Counted from the stretch's first letter, positions 16,344 through 27,447 are shown. The stretch: 64,000 nt of DNA from Flavobacterium sp. HJJ (GCF_015351475.1 NZ_JADKPR010000008.1:62001-126000); one strand, 5' to 3'. Numbers and translations: made by a program. The notes: generated by a model not told the origin, from the sequence alone.

Positions 16344-18299
16344 TTAGTTATATCCTGGATTCTGCATTTCTTTTTTCTGAGCTGCTGTTAAAGGAGCTCC
16401 ATTAGCATATATTCCGTCTAAGAAAGTTTGAGGAATAGGTCTCAAATTATGGTAATCTTTAATATTTGCAGCCGCTTCAATATTATATGCTTTTGCTCTA
16501 GCCACCAAAGTATTGGTTCTGCTTAAATCTTCCCAGCGGTGAAACTCTCCACAAAGTTCTCTAGATCGCTCATTCAAAACCAAACATAACATTCTGTCAT
16601 AATCACCAGAATATCCTAACTTAGTAATTACTGCTTCATCACTCGCAGGCAAAGCTCCAATACTAGTTATATTCAAACTTGTTGCTGTAGTAACTGTAGC
16701 TGCAATATTATTGGACTCGTAGTAAGAACTTTCCGGAATATAAGATATTGGAATTCCTGCCTGTCCAGTTTGTGTATAGGCTGCACTTCCATCTGCATAA
16801 AGAGCACGATTTTCTCCACTTTTATAAGCAGCACGTGCACGAACAGTGTTAATATAAGGCAATGCATCTGCAAACGCAGCTCCACCTGCTTTTGCTAAAC
16901 GTACTTTTGCTTCGGCTGCCATTAAATAGGTCTCTGCCGAGCGCGCTAAAACCACATCACGAGATCCTTTTGTAACACTCAAATCAACTCTATTTCCATC
17001 CATATACTTACTTAAAGAAGGAAAACGAACATCCGCCATTAATCCAACTTTATCTGCTGCATAAGCTACATATACACTTGGAATTGTTTTTCCTTTGTAG
17101 AGTATCGCTGGATTATCGTTATTTTTAGTTTTTGCAAAACGAGTGTCAGCAGCATTATTAACAATATACATAATACCTAGATCCCCATTTTTATAAACTG
17201 CTCCTGAAGCATTATTAACAATACTTTTGGTTTGAAAACTTTTCCAAAAACGAGAATCGTTTACCTGATCGTATATATCATACATAAAATAAGTAGGAGC
17301 TAAACGGCTAAATGGTCTTCCGCCTGCAAGATTACGCTTCATTTGAGGTAACTGATCATATGTAGAAAGGAAATACAGGTGTTGCTGATTTCCTCCAGTA
17401 GTCAAAGTATTCGCATTAAACTGTGCTGACAAGATTAATTCCGAAACTTTTTCATTTGCACCATCCGCAGCAGTATAATTCCATAAATCTCCAAAGTTTG
17501 CTGTCAATGGATGGTGAGAAATAACTTCATCAGATAACGTAACTACTTTTTGCAGATCAGCAGTTTTTGTAGAAGCATTCCAAGAATCATTAATTTCACT
17601 AGCACGGGCTAAATAAGCTTTTGCTAAATAATGAGCAGCGGCATCTTTTGTTATTTTAGCAGGAAATCCGGCATTGCTTAATAAATTATACGCTTGAGTA
17701 AAATCAGCTATTATCTGATCGAAAACTTGCTGCGGAGTTGCTCTGGTATATTCTAAATTTACTGATGAACTAGTCTTCAATACTAATGGCACACCACCAT
17801 ATTGACTTACTAATTTTAAATAATTAAAAGCTCTTAAAAAATATCCTTCTCCCAATGCCGTTTTCTTAATAGCATCATTGCTGGATACAATTGCTGTAGC
17901 GGATTCAATTAACTGATTGGCATTACCAATTCCACCAACATACAAATTGTCCCAATTCGTATTCGCCGCAACAGTATTAGCATTAGACACAGTCACAAAA
18001 GCCTGAAAACCTGAAGGAGAATAAGAATTCCAAGTCCAATTCGAAGGATCTCCTCCAGCATGAAATTCATCTGTACCTGACTCATTTGCTGTAAGAGGAA
18101 CTTCTCCAGCTAATTCGGCTGCAAATGTTTGGTAATAAGCCCCAACTGCTAAAGCCTGAATTCCTGCTTCGGTTTTGTAATAATCCTTGTTATAAGCTGT
18201 AGTCAAATCCTCTTCGAGGAAATTATCATTACATGAGCTGCTAAGTACTAATGTAGCCACAAGAATTAAATGAATATATATTTTGTTATAATTTTTCAT
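16344..18299 (-). CDS. SusD/RagB family nutrient-binding lipoprotein (pair 1)
   Basis: A lipoprotein signal (VLSSSCNDNF, lipobox Cys23) leads into a SusD fold of 651 residues: an N-terminal TPR-rich half (about 40-330) and a C-terminal RagB-like part with the usual ending HNLRPIPQTFLDG. SusD proteins cap the TonB-dependent transporter SusC on the cell surface and bind the glycan. It follows susC by 24 bases, ends with a terminator, and is related to the SusD at 22132-24234 (shared LRPIPQTF and NERSREL/NERTREL blocks). Confidence 0.95.
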   Translation of the reverse strand: MKNYNKIYIHLILVATLVLSSSCNDNFLEEDLTTAYNKDYYKTEAGIQALAVGAYYQTFAAELAGEVPLTANESGTDEFHAGGDPSNWTWNSYSPSGFQAFVTVSNANTVAANTNWDNLYVGGIGNANQLIESATAIVSSNDAIKKTALGEGYFLRAFNYLKLVSQYGGVPLVLKTSSSVNLEYTRATPQQVFDQIIADFTQAYNLLSNAGFPAKITKDAAAHYLAKAYLARASEINDSWNASTKTADLQKVVTLSDEVISHHPLTANFGDLWNYTAADGANEKVSELILSAQFNANTLTTGGNQQHLYFLSTYDQLPQMKRNLAGGRPFSRLAPTYFMYDIYDQVNDSRFWKSFQTKSIVNNASGAVYKNGDLGIMYIVNNAADTRFAKTKNNDNPAILYKGKTIPSVYVAYAADKVGLMADVRFPSLSKYMDGNRVDLSVTKGSRDVVLARSAETYLMAAEAKVRLAKAGGAAFADALPYINTVRARAAYKSGENRALYADGSAAYTQTGQAGIPISYIPESSYYESNNIAATVTTATSLNITSIGALPASDEAVITKLGYSGDYDRMLCLVLNERSRELCGEFHRWEDLSRTNTLVARAKAYNIEAAANIKDYHNLRPIPQTFLDGIYANGAPLTAAQKKEMQNPGYN

Positions 18300-18323
18300 A
18301 ATTTATTTTATTAAAATTCAATT

Positions 18324-21300
18324 TTAGAATTGCACATTTACTCCCATTGTAATTCCTCTGTTTGAAGCTGTAGTTTGCGTATCCAAATCAGTCCACTTAA
18401 CTTTTGTGAAAACCATACCAGGATTATTTACTTGAAAATACAATCTCAGTTTAGATAGCCCTATTTTTTCCACCAAGTCATCTGAGAATCTATACCCTAA
18501 AGAGATATTTCTCATTTTTAAGAATGAACCATTACGATATCCTAAAGTAGGATAATAGGAATCACCTGTTCCTGCTGAATAGATTGGTTTTTGGTATTCA
18601 GAGTTGGTGTTGTTGTCATTGTAATAATTAATTGATCTCTGACTGCCTTTTGCTCCTTCATTTTCACCACCTGTATCATAAATATATCCCATTTTTCCAT
18701 ATACAAAGAAAGACAAATCAAGATTCTTATAATTGAAAGTATTTGTCATACCTACTATAAATTTTGGGTCTTTGTTGCCTATAATCACACGGTCGTTAGT
18801 AGCATCAATTTTATAATCACCGTTTTGATCAACAGGTCTCGCACTACCAAATGTAAACGCCCCTGGAGTTATAGCATTGAATTTAGCCATTTCCGCTGCG
18901 TCTTCTGGTTTCCAGATTCCGTTGGATTCGAAACCATAAATTGCATTTTGAGATTGACCTATAAAGAGGCTGTTATTGATATCGTTAACTTTACCATTCT
19001 GTAAAGTAACGATTTTATTTTTTTGATAGGAACCGCTAAAATTAGTACTCCATTCAAAGTCTTTAGCCTTAACATTGATAGTATTCAAAGTAAGTTCAAC
19101 TCCATTTGCTTCTGTTTCTCCAACGTTTTGATAAGTGGTACTAACTCCAATAGGAGTAGGAACGCTTCTTTTAAATAATAAGTCAGTAGTATTACTTGTA
19201 TAATATTCCAAAGCTCCCGATATTCTGCTATTTAACATGGAAAAATCCAAACCATAATTAAACTGTGTAGTTTCTTCCCAACCCAATAATTGATTAGCCA
19301 AAGAAGTATTATTAACAACCCCTGAACTCGTACCGTAGAGAATTCCTGTCAATGCTGGATCAGTTGTATAAGCTGGTACAGCGGAATTACCTGTCACACC
19401 ATATCCTGCTCTCAATTTTAACAAATCAATCCAAGTGGTTCCTTTCATAAATGACTCTTTATCTAATCGCCATCCTAAAGATAAACTAGGAAAATCAGAA
19501 CCTTTATGCCCAGGTGCCAGCTGAGAAGCATAATCCCTACGCCAAGAAGCAGTAAGCAGGTATTTATCTGCATAACCATAAGTGATTCTTCCCATATAAG
19601 ACAATAAAGCTGTTTGATTCAATCCAGAAGAATAACCTGCTAAAGTTACATTGGAAGGAGTTAAAGCATTCCATTTATTCTCAGGATTTGGAATAGAATT
19701 GGCAGACATAGAACTTGATTCATTATGGTATTGTGTCTGACTTGCTAATAAAGTTAAACCGAAATTATGATTCCCAACAGTTTTGTTGTAAAAGATCAAA
19801 TTGTCTAGTGTATAAGAAATAGTTTCCTCCTTTGTTAAGGAAGCAAAACTTGTTCCGGAACGAATAGCTGATTTTGCATCTAAGAAAACTCCATCACGAT
19901 AAGAACTTAAATCCGGACCAAAATTTATACGGTATTTCAATCCATCAAGTACTGAAGAAATCGCTCCTAAGTCAAACTGAGTATATAAACTAGCAAAAGC
20001 ACGCAAAGTAACACGCTGATCTTGTGAATATTTATATTCGTCTACAGGAGTCCTAATTGTAGAATCTCCACCTGGGCTATCAATTCTATTTCCATTAGCG
20101 TCATAAGGAACTGCATAAGGAAGATTTGTACGAGCTGTAGCATATATACCTGTAGAACTTGTAACAGCCGTTCTTCCTGTGTTCGATTGTCCATACTCGT
20201 TAATGGTATAACTAGTATTAAGATTGACTCCCATAGAGAACCACTTGGTTGGCGTGATATCAACATTTGCATTTGCACTATAGCGTTTATAACCCTGACC
20301 AAAGAGAGTACCTGTATTATCTAAGTAACCGAAAGAACCATAACCTTTCATTTTTTCAGTACCCCCGCTAACACTTAAATTGTGCTGTTGAGTAATTCCT
20401 GTACGGGTAACAAATTTAGTCCAATCAGTAGTAGCAACTTTAGAACCATCCCACACATCATTGCCATTACTATCCTTACTCCATCCTTTTGCTATGTTTG
20501 CCCAAGCTGCTGCATCGGCTGAAGCTAAGAAAATAGTTTTGTCATTCGCAATAGTTGGTGCATTTCCACTTGGAAAGCCTGCTGGATTAGTAGCACTAAG
20601 AGGGCTAGAATAATATTTACCCCAACGACGAAATTCAATATATTCTCCAGCTGACATCATTGGAGCGTTCTCGTGTATAGTTTCTGTGATGACAGAAGAG
20701 TCATAGTTTAATGTAAGTCTTCCATTTTTTCCTTTTTTAGTGGTTATAATAATAACCCCATTGGCTCCTCTAGAACCATAAATAGCCGTTGCCGAAGCGT
20801 CCTTTAAAACATCCATTGTTTCAATATCATTAGGATTTAAAAAATCAATCCCCCCTGAATTTGCATCAACAGTGATTTTTCCTGCTGAATCGGCCACCAG
20901 TTTTGTATTAATAGGAATCCCATCTACTACATAAAGCGGCGCATTGGTAGCTGAAATTGAACGAGCTCCACGTATAGTAACAGATCCTACCTGTCCAGGG
21001 CGCTCATTTGAGCCAACATCTACCCCTGCTGCTTTACCCTGCATAGCCTGAACAGCATTTTGAACGGGTCTGGAAGCAATTTCCTCTGCATCGACACTAA
21101 CAATAGAGCCTGTTAAATCTTTTTTCTTTCTTACACCATATCCTACAACCACAACCTCATTTAAAGAATTACCCGCTTCCTTTAATGAGACATCATAATT
21201 ACCTGCATCTCCTACTGTTTTTTCTTCAGATTTGAAACCGACAAAGCTAAACACAAGAATAGATCCCTTTGAGGCCTCAATAGAATAGGAACCATCGATG

Positions 21301-21473
21301 TCTGTACTTGTGCCTTTTGATGCAACACCTTTAACAAGCACATTCACACCAGGGATAGGAATTCCCGCGGCATCTTTGACAACACCTTTTACAGTTTTAT
21401 TCTGCGCATAGAGTGATGAATCCAGTAATGAAAGCACCGCAATAATGAGCAGAAGAATAAATTTGTTTTTCAT
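18324..21473 (-). CDS. SusC/RagA TonB-linked outer membrane transporter (pair 1)
   Basis: This is 1049 residues with a signal peptide ending SSLYAQ, a CarboxypepD_reg-like domain (about 27-105, GVVKDAAGIPIPGVNVLVKG), a TonB-box/linker (NEVVVVGYG), a plug domain (about 115-235, with the conserved YVVDGIPI and DVLKDASATAIYGSRGANGVIIITTKKG), and a long beta-barrel ending in an aromatic residue (VQF). It would import oligosaccharides into the periplasm using TonB energy. It is transcribed from a dedicated regulated promoter 57 bases upstream. It differs enough from the SusC at 24280-27447 to suggest a different oligosaccharide specificity. Confidence 0.97.
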   Translation of the reverse strand: MKNKFILLLIIAVLSLLDSSLYAQNKTVKGVVKDAAGIPIPGVNVLVKGVASKGTSTDIDGSYSIEASKGSILVFSFVGFKSEEKTVGDAGNYDVSLKEAGNSLNEVVVVGYGVRKKKDLTGSIVSVDAEEIASRPVQNAVQAMQGKAAGVDVGSNERPGQVGSVTIRGARSISATNAPLYVVDGIPINTKLVADSAGKITVDANSGGIDFLNPNDIETMDVLKDASATAIYGSRGANGVIIITTKKGKNGRLTLNYDSSVITETIHENAPMMSAGEYIEFRRWGKYYSSPLSATNPAGFPSGNAPTIANDKTIFLASADAAAWANIAKGWSKDSNGNDVWDGSKVATTDWTKFVTRTGITQQHNLSVSGGTEKMKGYGSFGYLDNTGTLFGQGYKRYSANANVDITPTKWFSMGVNLNTSYTINEYGQSNTGRTAVTSSTGIYATARTNLPYAVPYDANGNRIDSPGGDSTIRTPVDEYKYSQDQRVTLRAFASLYTQFDLGAISSVLDGLKYRINFGPDLSSYRDGVFLDAKSAIRSGTSFASLTKEETISYTLDNLIFYNKTVGNHNFGLTLLASQTQYHNESSSMSANSIPNPENKWNALTPSNVTLAGYSSGLNQTALLSYMGRITYGYADKYLLTASWRRDYASQLAPGHKGSDFPSLSLGWRLDKESFMKGTTWIDLLKLRAGYGVTGNSAVPAYTTDPALTGILYGTSSGVVNNTSLANQLLGWEETTQFNYGLDFSMLNSRISGALEYYTSNTTDLLFKRSVPTPIGVSTTYQNVGETEANGVELTLNTINVKAKDFEWSTNFSGSYQKNKIVTLQNGKVNDINNSLFIGQSQNAIYGFESNGIWKPEDAAEMAKFNAITPGAFTFGSARPVDQNGDYKIDATNDRVIIGNKDPKFIVGMTNTFNYKNLDLSFFVYGKMGYIYDTGGENEGAKGSQRSINYYNDNNTNSEYQKPIYSAGTGDSYYPTLGYRNGSFLKMRNISLGYRFSDDLVEKIGLSKLRLYFQVNNPGMVFTKVKWTDLDTQTTASNRGITMGVNVQF

Positions 21474-21503
21474 AAAAGTTAAATTTTAGTTAATTAGTTA
21501 ACT

Positions 21504-21550
21504 CAAATTTATTTAGAACACTTTCATACACTATCCTGTACTGTCCTGTA
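21504..21550 (-). promoter_or_regulatory. PUL operator plus -7 box of susCD pair 1
   Basis: On the minus strand tandem decamers TACAGGACAG and TACAGGATAG (21531-21550) are followed after exactly 19 bp by TAAATTTG (21504-21511). The susC start codon is 57 bases from the operator edge. This is the cleanest copy of the element. Confidence 0.85.
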
Positions 21551-22074
21551 TTTCAATTTACAGATTCATAATTATCAGCTATTTATAAAATTATTATTGG
21601 ATTTTTATCTTTTATATACTGTGCAATCGATTGAATTGAAATTAAATACTAAAAAATATGTTAAAAAATTGAATAATCATAAAAAATTATGCTTTTTTAA
21701 ATTATTTATGTTTTTTTATTCATAAAAAAATATCATACTGAAAATTACATCATAAAATCATTAAATATTTCAAATTACAGATCAATTTAAAACTATAGCA
21801 TCTATGACTTTTTAACTTTTACAAACAATTTCAAGCCGATAATTTAATTAGAATTTATAGTCTTCCATCAAATGTATTTTATAGACAATAAAAACAAAAT
21901 CTTACAGCAATATCAGATGACCTAGTTGTAATATTATCGACATATGCCCTTAGAAGAAATAGAGAAAAGAAAATTATGTTTTTCATGATATTGGGAAGTA
22001 TTAAAAACTTAACGGCAGTGCTTTGAAGTACACACTGAGAAAAACAATATATTAAAACTCCTGATTATAAGCAG
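21551..22074. other. AT-rich intergenic stretch without recognised features
   Basis: About 520 bases between the pair 1 operator and the terminator of pair 2 are very AT-rich. I see no ORF of credible length, no strong hairpin and no repeat shared with other gaps in the window. It may be spacer DNA or a decayed gene. Confidence 0.5.
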
Positions 22075-22103
22075 AAAAAAAGGCTGTCTAAAATAGACAG
22101 CCT
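22075..22103 (-). terminator. Terminator after susD of pair 2
   Basis: A perfect stem AGGCTGTCTA (22081-22090) with TAGACAGCCT (22094-22103), a 3-base loop and a following U-run on the minus strand (A-run 22075-22081). It lies 28 bases past the susD stop. Confidence 0.9.
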
Positions 22104-22131
22104 CCTTCTCATATTTAAAAACTAAAAAAGA

Positions 22132-24234
22132 TTAATAACCTGGATTTTGCCAAGCCGCTTTTTGTGAAGCTGACAAATTCGATCCGTCTTTATTTAACAC
22201 GCCATCAATAAACGTTTGCGGAATTGGACGAAGTTCATGCTTATTTGCCGTAATGAATACTGCCTCTGGGTTAAATGCCTTGGCTCTTTTAATTAAAGTT
22301 CCTGTACGTGACAAAGTTTCCCATCGGTCCCATTCACCTAATAACTCACGAGTACGTTCATTTAAAATAAAATTCAATGCTCTTTCTTTATCACCGGAAG
22401 CTCCTACTTTAGCAATAATAGCTTCATCTTCTGCTGGTAAATTAGCAGGAAATGATTTTAATGTCAAATCAGATGCCGCAGTAGTTACCGCCACTCCCGG
22501 ATTAGACAAATAGTAGGTATTCATATTTAGGTTTGAATTAACATAATTTGTTGCTGCTGCACCTGTATTCAGAGAGTTTTTCTCAAATGCCTGAGAACCA
22601 TCACTATAATAAGATCTGTTTTCTCCGCTTTTCCATTGAGCACGGCTGCGAACAACATTAATATCATTCATTGCATTACCATATTGTCCCATACGAACAT
22701 AACATTCTGCACGCAAAAGATAAGTTTCACCAAGACGTGCCATGATTACGTCACGATGAGCATTACCTTTTTCAGCTGTACGTGACCCATCATCTGTTTT
22801 ATTAATACCTGCAAAGAAATTACAAACATCTTGATTTTTAAACTTAGGCGCCACATAAACACCATTTTGATATAAAACTGATGCATTTGGAACAAATTGC
22901 CCTACTTTACTTGTCAAAGATCCAGATGTAGCTTTTTGACGACCAGCAATACTCCATTCTGGTAAACGGCCTGCATTATCTTTCCATGTCGGGTTTTGAC
23001 TAAAGCAACCAAAGGTAAATCCATTATAAGTATTATCATTTTTGTCATTTAAAATCATTACAATACCCGGATCACCCAGCTTTACATTATTTGGATTAGG
23101 AGTCTTTACAGTATTTACTCCGTAAACTGTCTTAAATGTTTTCCACATACGAGCATCATTTACATGATCAAAAACACCATAGCTATACTCAGTAGGACGA
23201 CAACGCTGAAAATCCATCGATCCAATCCAGATACCACGAGCGACCCAGCCACCTGCGAAACTTGAAAATTGAGGAGCAAAATAATTATAGGTTTGATTTC
23301 CAAATCGGCCTTCCGCGACAGCATCTCCGTTAAATCCAGCCGCCATCAATATTTCATTAAGCTGCTCATTTGGACAATCGATACCAGTCCAGTTAGCATA
23401 CAAATCACTATAGTTTGGCGTTAACGCTCCACGAGAGCTAATTGCGTAGCTGCATGCATCAGCTGCTTCTTTATAATCGTCTGTTTTATAAGCACTGTTC
23501 CAAGCATCATTGCGTTCAGAAGAGCGGAACAATAATGCTTTTGCCAAGAAGTGTGCTGCAGTAGCTTTAGTCCATGTAATTCCTTTACCATAAGTAAAAA
23601 CTTCACCCTCAAAAAGACTGTAAGCATTACGTAAATCAGATATAACCTGTTTCCAGCAATCCTCTTCACTTGAACGAGTAAAATTACGGACAACTGTTCC
23701 GACGATAGGTACAGTCTGAAGAACTACACCGCCATACTGAGCCGTAAGACGATAGTAATTATAGCCACGCAAAAAATAAGCATGAGCCAAACAACGATTA
23801 CGAACTTTTACATCAGTAATAACTGTTGGTGCTTTTGCAATGATCGTATTAGCAGATGCAATACCATAATACATCTCATCCCAAAGTGCTGCTGGAGAAG
23901 TCGCATTATCATTGGCCGCACCTGTAGCTTTAGTTGCTCCTAATGGCCCCAAACTATTACCGTAAGTATTCCACATTTCATTTGTCAGGTCATTTGCATT
24001 TGTAAACTCATCAGTACCATAAAGATTGATTCCATAAGCCCATTCATAACCAAAATGCCATCTAATATTACCATAAAGAGACTCTGTCAGATCTGTAAGC
24101 CCTTGAGGTGTGTCAAAATAGGCAGCCGAATATTTATTTACCTGCTCCTCGTCAAGGAAATCATTTGAGCATGATGAAGACAATAGCCCCATCATTGCTA
24201 AAAAAACGATTCCAATATTTTTAAATTTATTCAT
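22132..24234 (-). CDS. SusD/RagB family nutrient-binding lipoprotein (pair 2)
   Basis: A lipoprotein signal (LLSSSCSNDFL, lipobox Cys22) is followed by a SusD fold of 700 residues, about 50 longer than the pair 1 protein. It contains FLRGYNYYRL in the TPR half and NERTRELLGEWDRWETL and HELRPIPQTFIDG near the end. It would bind oligosaccharide on the cell surface with the SusC encoded 45 bases upstream. The longer inserts (about residues 330-480) may shape a different binding surface. Confidence 0.95.
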   Translation of the reverse strand: MNKFKNIGIVFLAMMGLLSSSCSNDFLDEEQVNKYSAAYFDTPQGLTDLTESLYGNIRWHFGYEWAYGINLYGTDEFTNANDLTNEMWNTYGNSLGPLGATKATGAANDNATSPAALWDEMYYGIASANTIIAKAPTVITDVKVRNRCLAHAYFLRGYNYYRLTAQYGGVVLQTVPIVGTVVRNFTRSSEEDCWKQVISDLRNAYSLFEGEVFTYGKGITWTKATAAHFLAKALLFRSSERNDAWNSAYKTDDYKEAADACSYAISSRGALTPNYSDLYANWTGIDCPNEQLNEILMAAGFNGDAVAEGRFGNQTYNYFAPQFSSFAGGWVARGIWIGSMDFQRCRPTEYSYGVFDHVNDARMWKTFKTVYGVNTVKTPNPNNVKLGDPGIVMILNDKNDNTYNGFTFGCFSQNPTWKDNAGRLPEWSIAGRQKATSGSLTSKVGQFVPNASVLYQNGVYVAPKFKNQDVCNFFAGINKTDDGSRTAEKGNAHRDVIMARLGETYLLRAECYVRMGQYGNAMNDINVVRSRAQWKSGENRSYYSDGSQAFEKNSLNTGAAATNYVNSNLNMNTYYLSNPGVAVTTAASDLTLKSFPANLPAEDEAIIAKVGASGDKERALNFILNERTRELLGEWDRWETLSRTGTLIKRAKAFNPEAVFITANKHELRPIPQTFIDGVLNKDGSNLSASQKAAWQNPGY

Positions 24235-24279
24235 TTTACAATTATTTTAATGTTAGTTTTTTACAACTTAAATTATTTA

Positions 24280-27200
24280 TTAAAATCCAACTTCAAGTCC
24301 CATAACAAAACTTCTGTTATAAAATGTTGCATTTACATCAAAATCGTACCAGCTCAAAGATTGATAAATATTACCCGGATTTATTGCCTGAGCATATAAT
24401 TTCATATTTGCTACACCAATTTTAGAAGCAAGATCTTTAGGAAAATTATAACCCAAAGAAATATTACGAATCTTAACAAATGCTGCATCTGTGAATCCAA
24501 GAAGCCCAGAATATACATCCTTTGAACCAGCTGTTGCTTGCCCAAGAATAGGCTTTTGGAACTCAGCACCCGTGTTTGATGGTGTCCAATAATCCGTTTC
24601 ACGCTGATTTGCATGAGCCGTCATTGCTTCTCCTCCTAAATTTGCAGTATATCCCATACGGCCGTATATTTCAACACCCAATTCAAGACCTTTATAACTA
24701 AATGAGTTATTCCAGCCCATTGTCCAATTAGGATTACTGTTTCCAAGAACTACTCTATCAGCTTCTGTCATTTTGTAATCACCATTTTGGTCTTTAGGAC
24801 GAACATTACCTACCGTAAATCTATCTCCGCCAGGGACAGCATTCCACTTAGCCATTTCAGCAAGATCCTCAGGAGTGTTTTGCCATACTCCAAGGTTGTC
24901 ATAACCGTATTGAGCATCAATAGATTTACCAATAAACAATCTATTGGCTACCATGTCATTTTTTCCATAAGCCAATTCTTCTATTCTATCTTTTTGCCAA
25001 GCACCAATCAAACTAGTTTCCCAGCTAAATCCATTTTCTAACTGCACCGGAATTAAATTAAGTGTAAGCTCAATACCTTTATTACTTGTCTTGCCAATAT
25101 TTTCATATGTTGAAGCATAACCTGTTACTGTAGAAACAGGCATATTCAAAATTAAATCACTCGTATAAGTTTTATAGGCCTCGATACTACCGTTAATTCT
25201 GTTGTTCAAAATACCAAAATCAACACCCAAGTTATACTGTGTTGTTATTTCCCATCCAAGCACCTTGTTAGCCATTGGAACCATGTTTGCTGGAGTTGTA
25301 TAATTAGGCTCATTAGTAGTATAAGCTATTTCGTTAGGCATCCCATTGAAAGGAACGTAAACAGAAGTAAGGGAACCTTTTGACGCATAAGGATCTACAC
25401 TTGCACTACCTGTTGAACCAAAACCTAAACGAAGTTTTAGATTTTGAACCCAATTTACATTTTTAAAGAAATCCTCCTTATTAATACGCCACGCAAGTGC
25501 AGCTGATGGGAAAAAATCCCATTTAAATCCTTCAGCCAACTGAGAAGCCGCGTCATAACGCCCAGACATTGTCAACAAGTAGCGATCATCATATCCATAG
25601 CTCAAACGACCCAAGTAGGACGTCAATTGGCGCTCAGTAATTCCAGAACTAATTCCTACTTTATTAGCAGCATTAGTAACATCTACAGTCCCGAAAGCAT
25701 TCCATGTAAATTTTGAATAAGGTATATTATTAGCATTCATCGATGAATTTTCATAATTCCAAGATGATGCAGACTGTACAAGTGTAACGCCAAAATTGTG
25801 TTTCTCTGCAAAAGTACGTTCATATGCTATTATATTATCTAAAGTCCATGAAAAATCGCGGCGATTTTGAAGCCTAGCATAATTTGCCCCTACAATTCCA
25901 CCTGCACTCATCCTATTTACAGATGTTCCATCAATATAAACCCCCTCTCTCCAATGACGGAAATCAGGACCAAAATTCAACTTATAAGTAAGCCCTTTCA
26001 ACGGCTCCCAAATCTTACCAATATTTACTGCTGCCGAGAAACTACCTAAAATACGCATCGTTTGCGACAATTGAGTACTTTTGTCCCATTCATTCATAAT
26101 ACTATAAATAGTACTTTCTCCTCCAGGATTTATTAATAAGTTACCATTCGCATCATAAGGAACCGCCATATTATAAATTGATTTGGCAGCTAAATAGATT
26201 GAATTAGGTCCTGTACTACTGCTTGCTCCTAAAGTTGACATACCATAATCTTGCTCACTCCAAGAAGTATTCAACGTTAAAGACATTTTAAACCAGTCAA
26301 CAGGAGTAATATTACTACTAAGTTTTGCACTATAACGTTTATATGATTGCCCTTTTTGAGTACCCTCATTATTCAAGTATCCAAATGAACCATAACTGTT
26401 CACTTTATCTGATCCACCACTTGCACTCAAAACGTGCTCAGTTGTAATTCCTGTTTGGGTTACAAAATCTGTCCAATCAGTATTCTTTACCTTAGAAGGA
26501 TCCCAAGTACCACTAGCCCAGCCATTCAAGACATTATCTCTGGTAGACTGTCCGTCAAGTGCACTGTCAAAAATCAATTTGTCGTTTGCATACGTAGGAG
26601 CATCCGGACTTGCATAAGTAGCTGGATTAAGATTGTAAGCAGCCGAACGTCTGAAATTTATAAAATCTTCAGCACTCATTGACGGTGATCTGTCAACTAT
26701 ATCAGATGTAGTAACCGTTCCCGAATAATTCAAGCTGAACTGACCAGATTTACCTTGTTTTGTAGTTACAATGATAACCCCATTTGCACCACGAGATCCG
26801 TAAATAGCTGTTGCAGAAGCATCCTTAAGGATGTCGATAGTTGCAATATCTTTTGGATTAAGCGTTTCGATACCAGAACCGGACAACAAAGGCACTCCAT
26901 CCACTACATAAAGCGGTTCACTGCTTGCGCCTATAGATCGCTTACCACGAATACGAATTGTTCCAACAGTACCTGGACGCTGATTTGATGTAATATCCAC
27001 TCCGGCAGCTTTACCCTGTAAGGCCTCAATAGCATTATTTACTGGTCTAGAAGTCAAAGCTTCTGCATTGATACTCGATACAGATCCTGTCACATCTTTC
27101 TTTTTAACCGCGGCATATCCAATAACTACTACTTCATTAAGAGTAGCTGTTTCTTCTCTTAAAGTCACATTTAAAGCATCTGAAGTTCCAACGACTCTCT

Positions 27201-27447
27201 CTATTGTTTTTGTTCCTGTAAAACTAAAAACTAAAATGTCGCCCGTCTTGGCATCAATAGAATAATGTCCGTCAAAATCAGAACTTATTCCTTTTTTTAA
27301 TCCCTTAATCGTCACATTTGCTCCAGGAATTGGTAATCCAGTTGGGTCTGTAATTACTCCCTTTATGGCCTTATTCTGCGCATATGTTACCGTTTGTAAC
27401 AAAGCAAACAAAACCATAAAAACCCAAAGACTTGTTTTATTTTTCAT
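24280..27447 (-). CDS. SusC/RagA TonB-linked outer membrane transporter (pair 2)
   Basis: This is 1055 residues with a signal peptide ending VTYAQ, a CarboxypepD_reg-like domain (about 26-105), a plug (NEVVVIGYAAVKKKDVTG, then YVVDGVPL and DILKDASATAIYGSRGANGVIIVTTKQG) and a C-terminal barrel ending VGF. It is a paralogue of the pair 1 SusC, with the plug best conserved. Role: TonB-dependent uptake of an oligosaccharide together with its SusD. Its regulated promoter lies back to back with that of the GH106 gene. Confidence 0.97.
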   Translation of the reverse strand: MKNKTSLWVFMVLFALLQTVTYAQNKAIKGVITDPTGLPIPGANVTIKGLKKGISSDFDGHYSIDAKTGDILVFSFTGTKTIERVVGTSDALNVTLREETATLNEVVVIGYAAVKKKDVTGSVSSINAEALTSRPVNNAIEALQGKAAGVDITSNQRPGTVGTIRIRGKRSIGASSEPLYVVDGVPLLSGSGIETLNPKDIATIDILKDASATAIYGSRGANGVIIVTTKQGKSGQFSLNYSGTVTTSDIVDRSPSMSAEDFINFRRSAAYNLNPATYASPDAPTYANDKLIFDSALDGQSTRDNVLNGWASGTWDPSKVKNTDWTDFVTQTGITTEHVLSASGGSDKVNSYGSFGYLNNEGTQKGQSYKRYSAKLSSNITPVDWFKMSLTLNTSWSEQDYGMSTLGASSSTGPNSIYLAAKSIYNMAVPYDANGNLLINPGGESTIYSIMNEWDKSTQLSQTMRILGSFSAAVNIGKIWEPLKGLTYKLNFGPDFRHWREGVYIDGTSVNRMSAGGIVGANYARLQNRRDFSWTLDNIIAYERTFAEKHNFGVTLVQSASSWNYENSSMNANNIPYSKFTWNAFGTVDVTNAANKVGISSGITERQLTSYLGRLSYGYDDRYLLTMSGRYDAASQLAEGFKWDFFPSAALAWRINKEDFFKNVNWVQNLKLRLGFGSTGSASVDPYASKGSLTSVYVPFNGMPNEIAYTTNEPNYTTPANMVPMANKVLGWEITTQYNLGVDFGILNNRINGSIEAYKTYTSDLILNMPVSTVTGYASTYENIGKTSNKGIELTLNLIPVQLENGFSWETSLIGAWQKDRIEELAYGKNDMVANRLFIGKSIDAQYGYDNLGVWQNTPEDLAEMAKWNAVPGGDRFTVGNVRPKDQNGDYKMTEADRVVLGNSNPNWTMGWNNSFSYKGLELGVEIYGRMGYTANLGGEAMTAHANQRETDYWTPSNTGAEFQKPILGQATAGSKDVYSGLLGFTDAAFVKIRNISLGYNFPKDLASKIGVANMKLYAQAINPGNIYQSLSWYDFDVNATFYNRSFVMGLEVGF

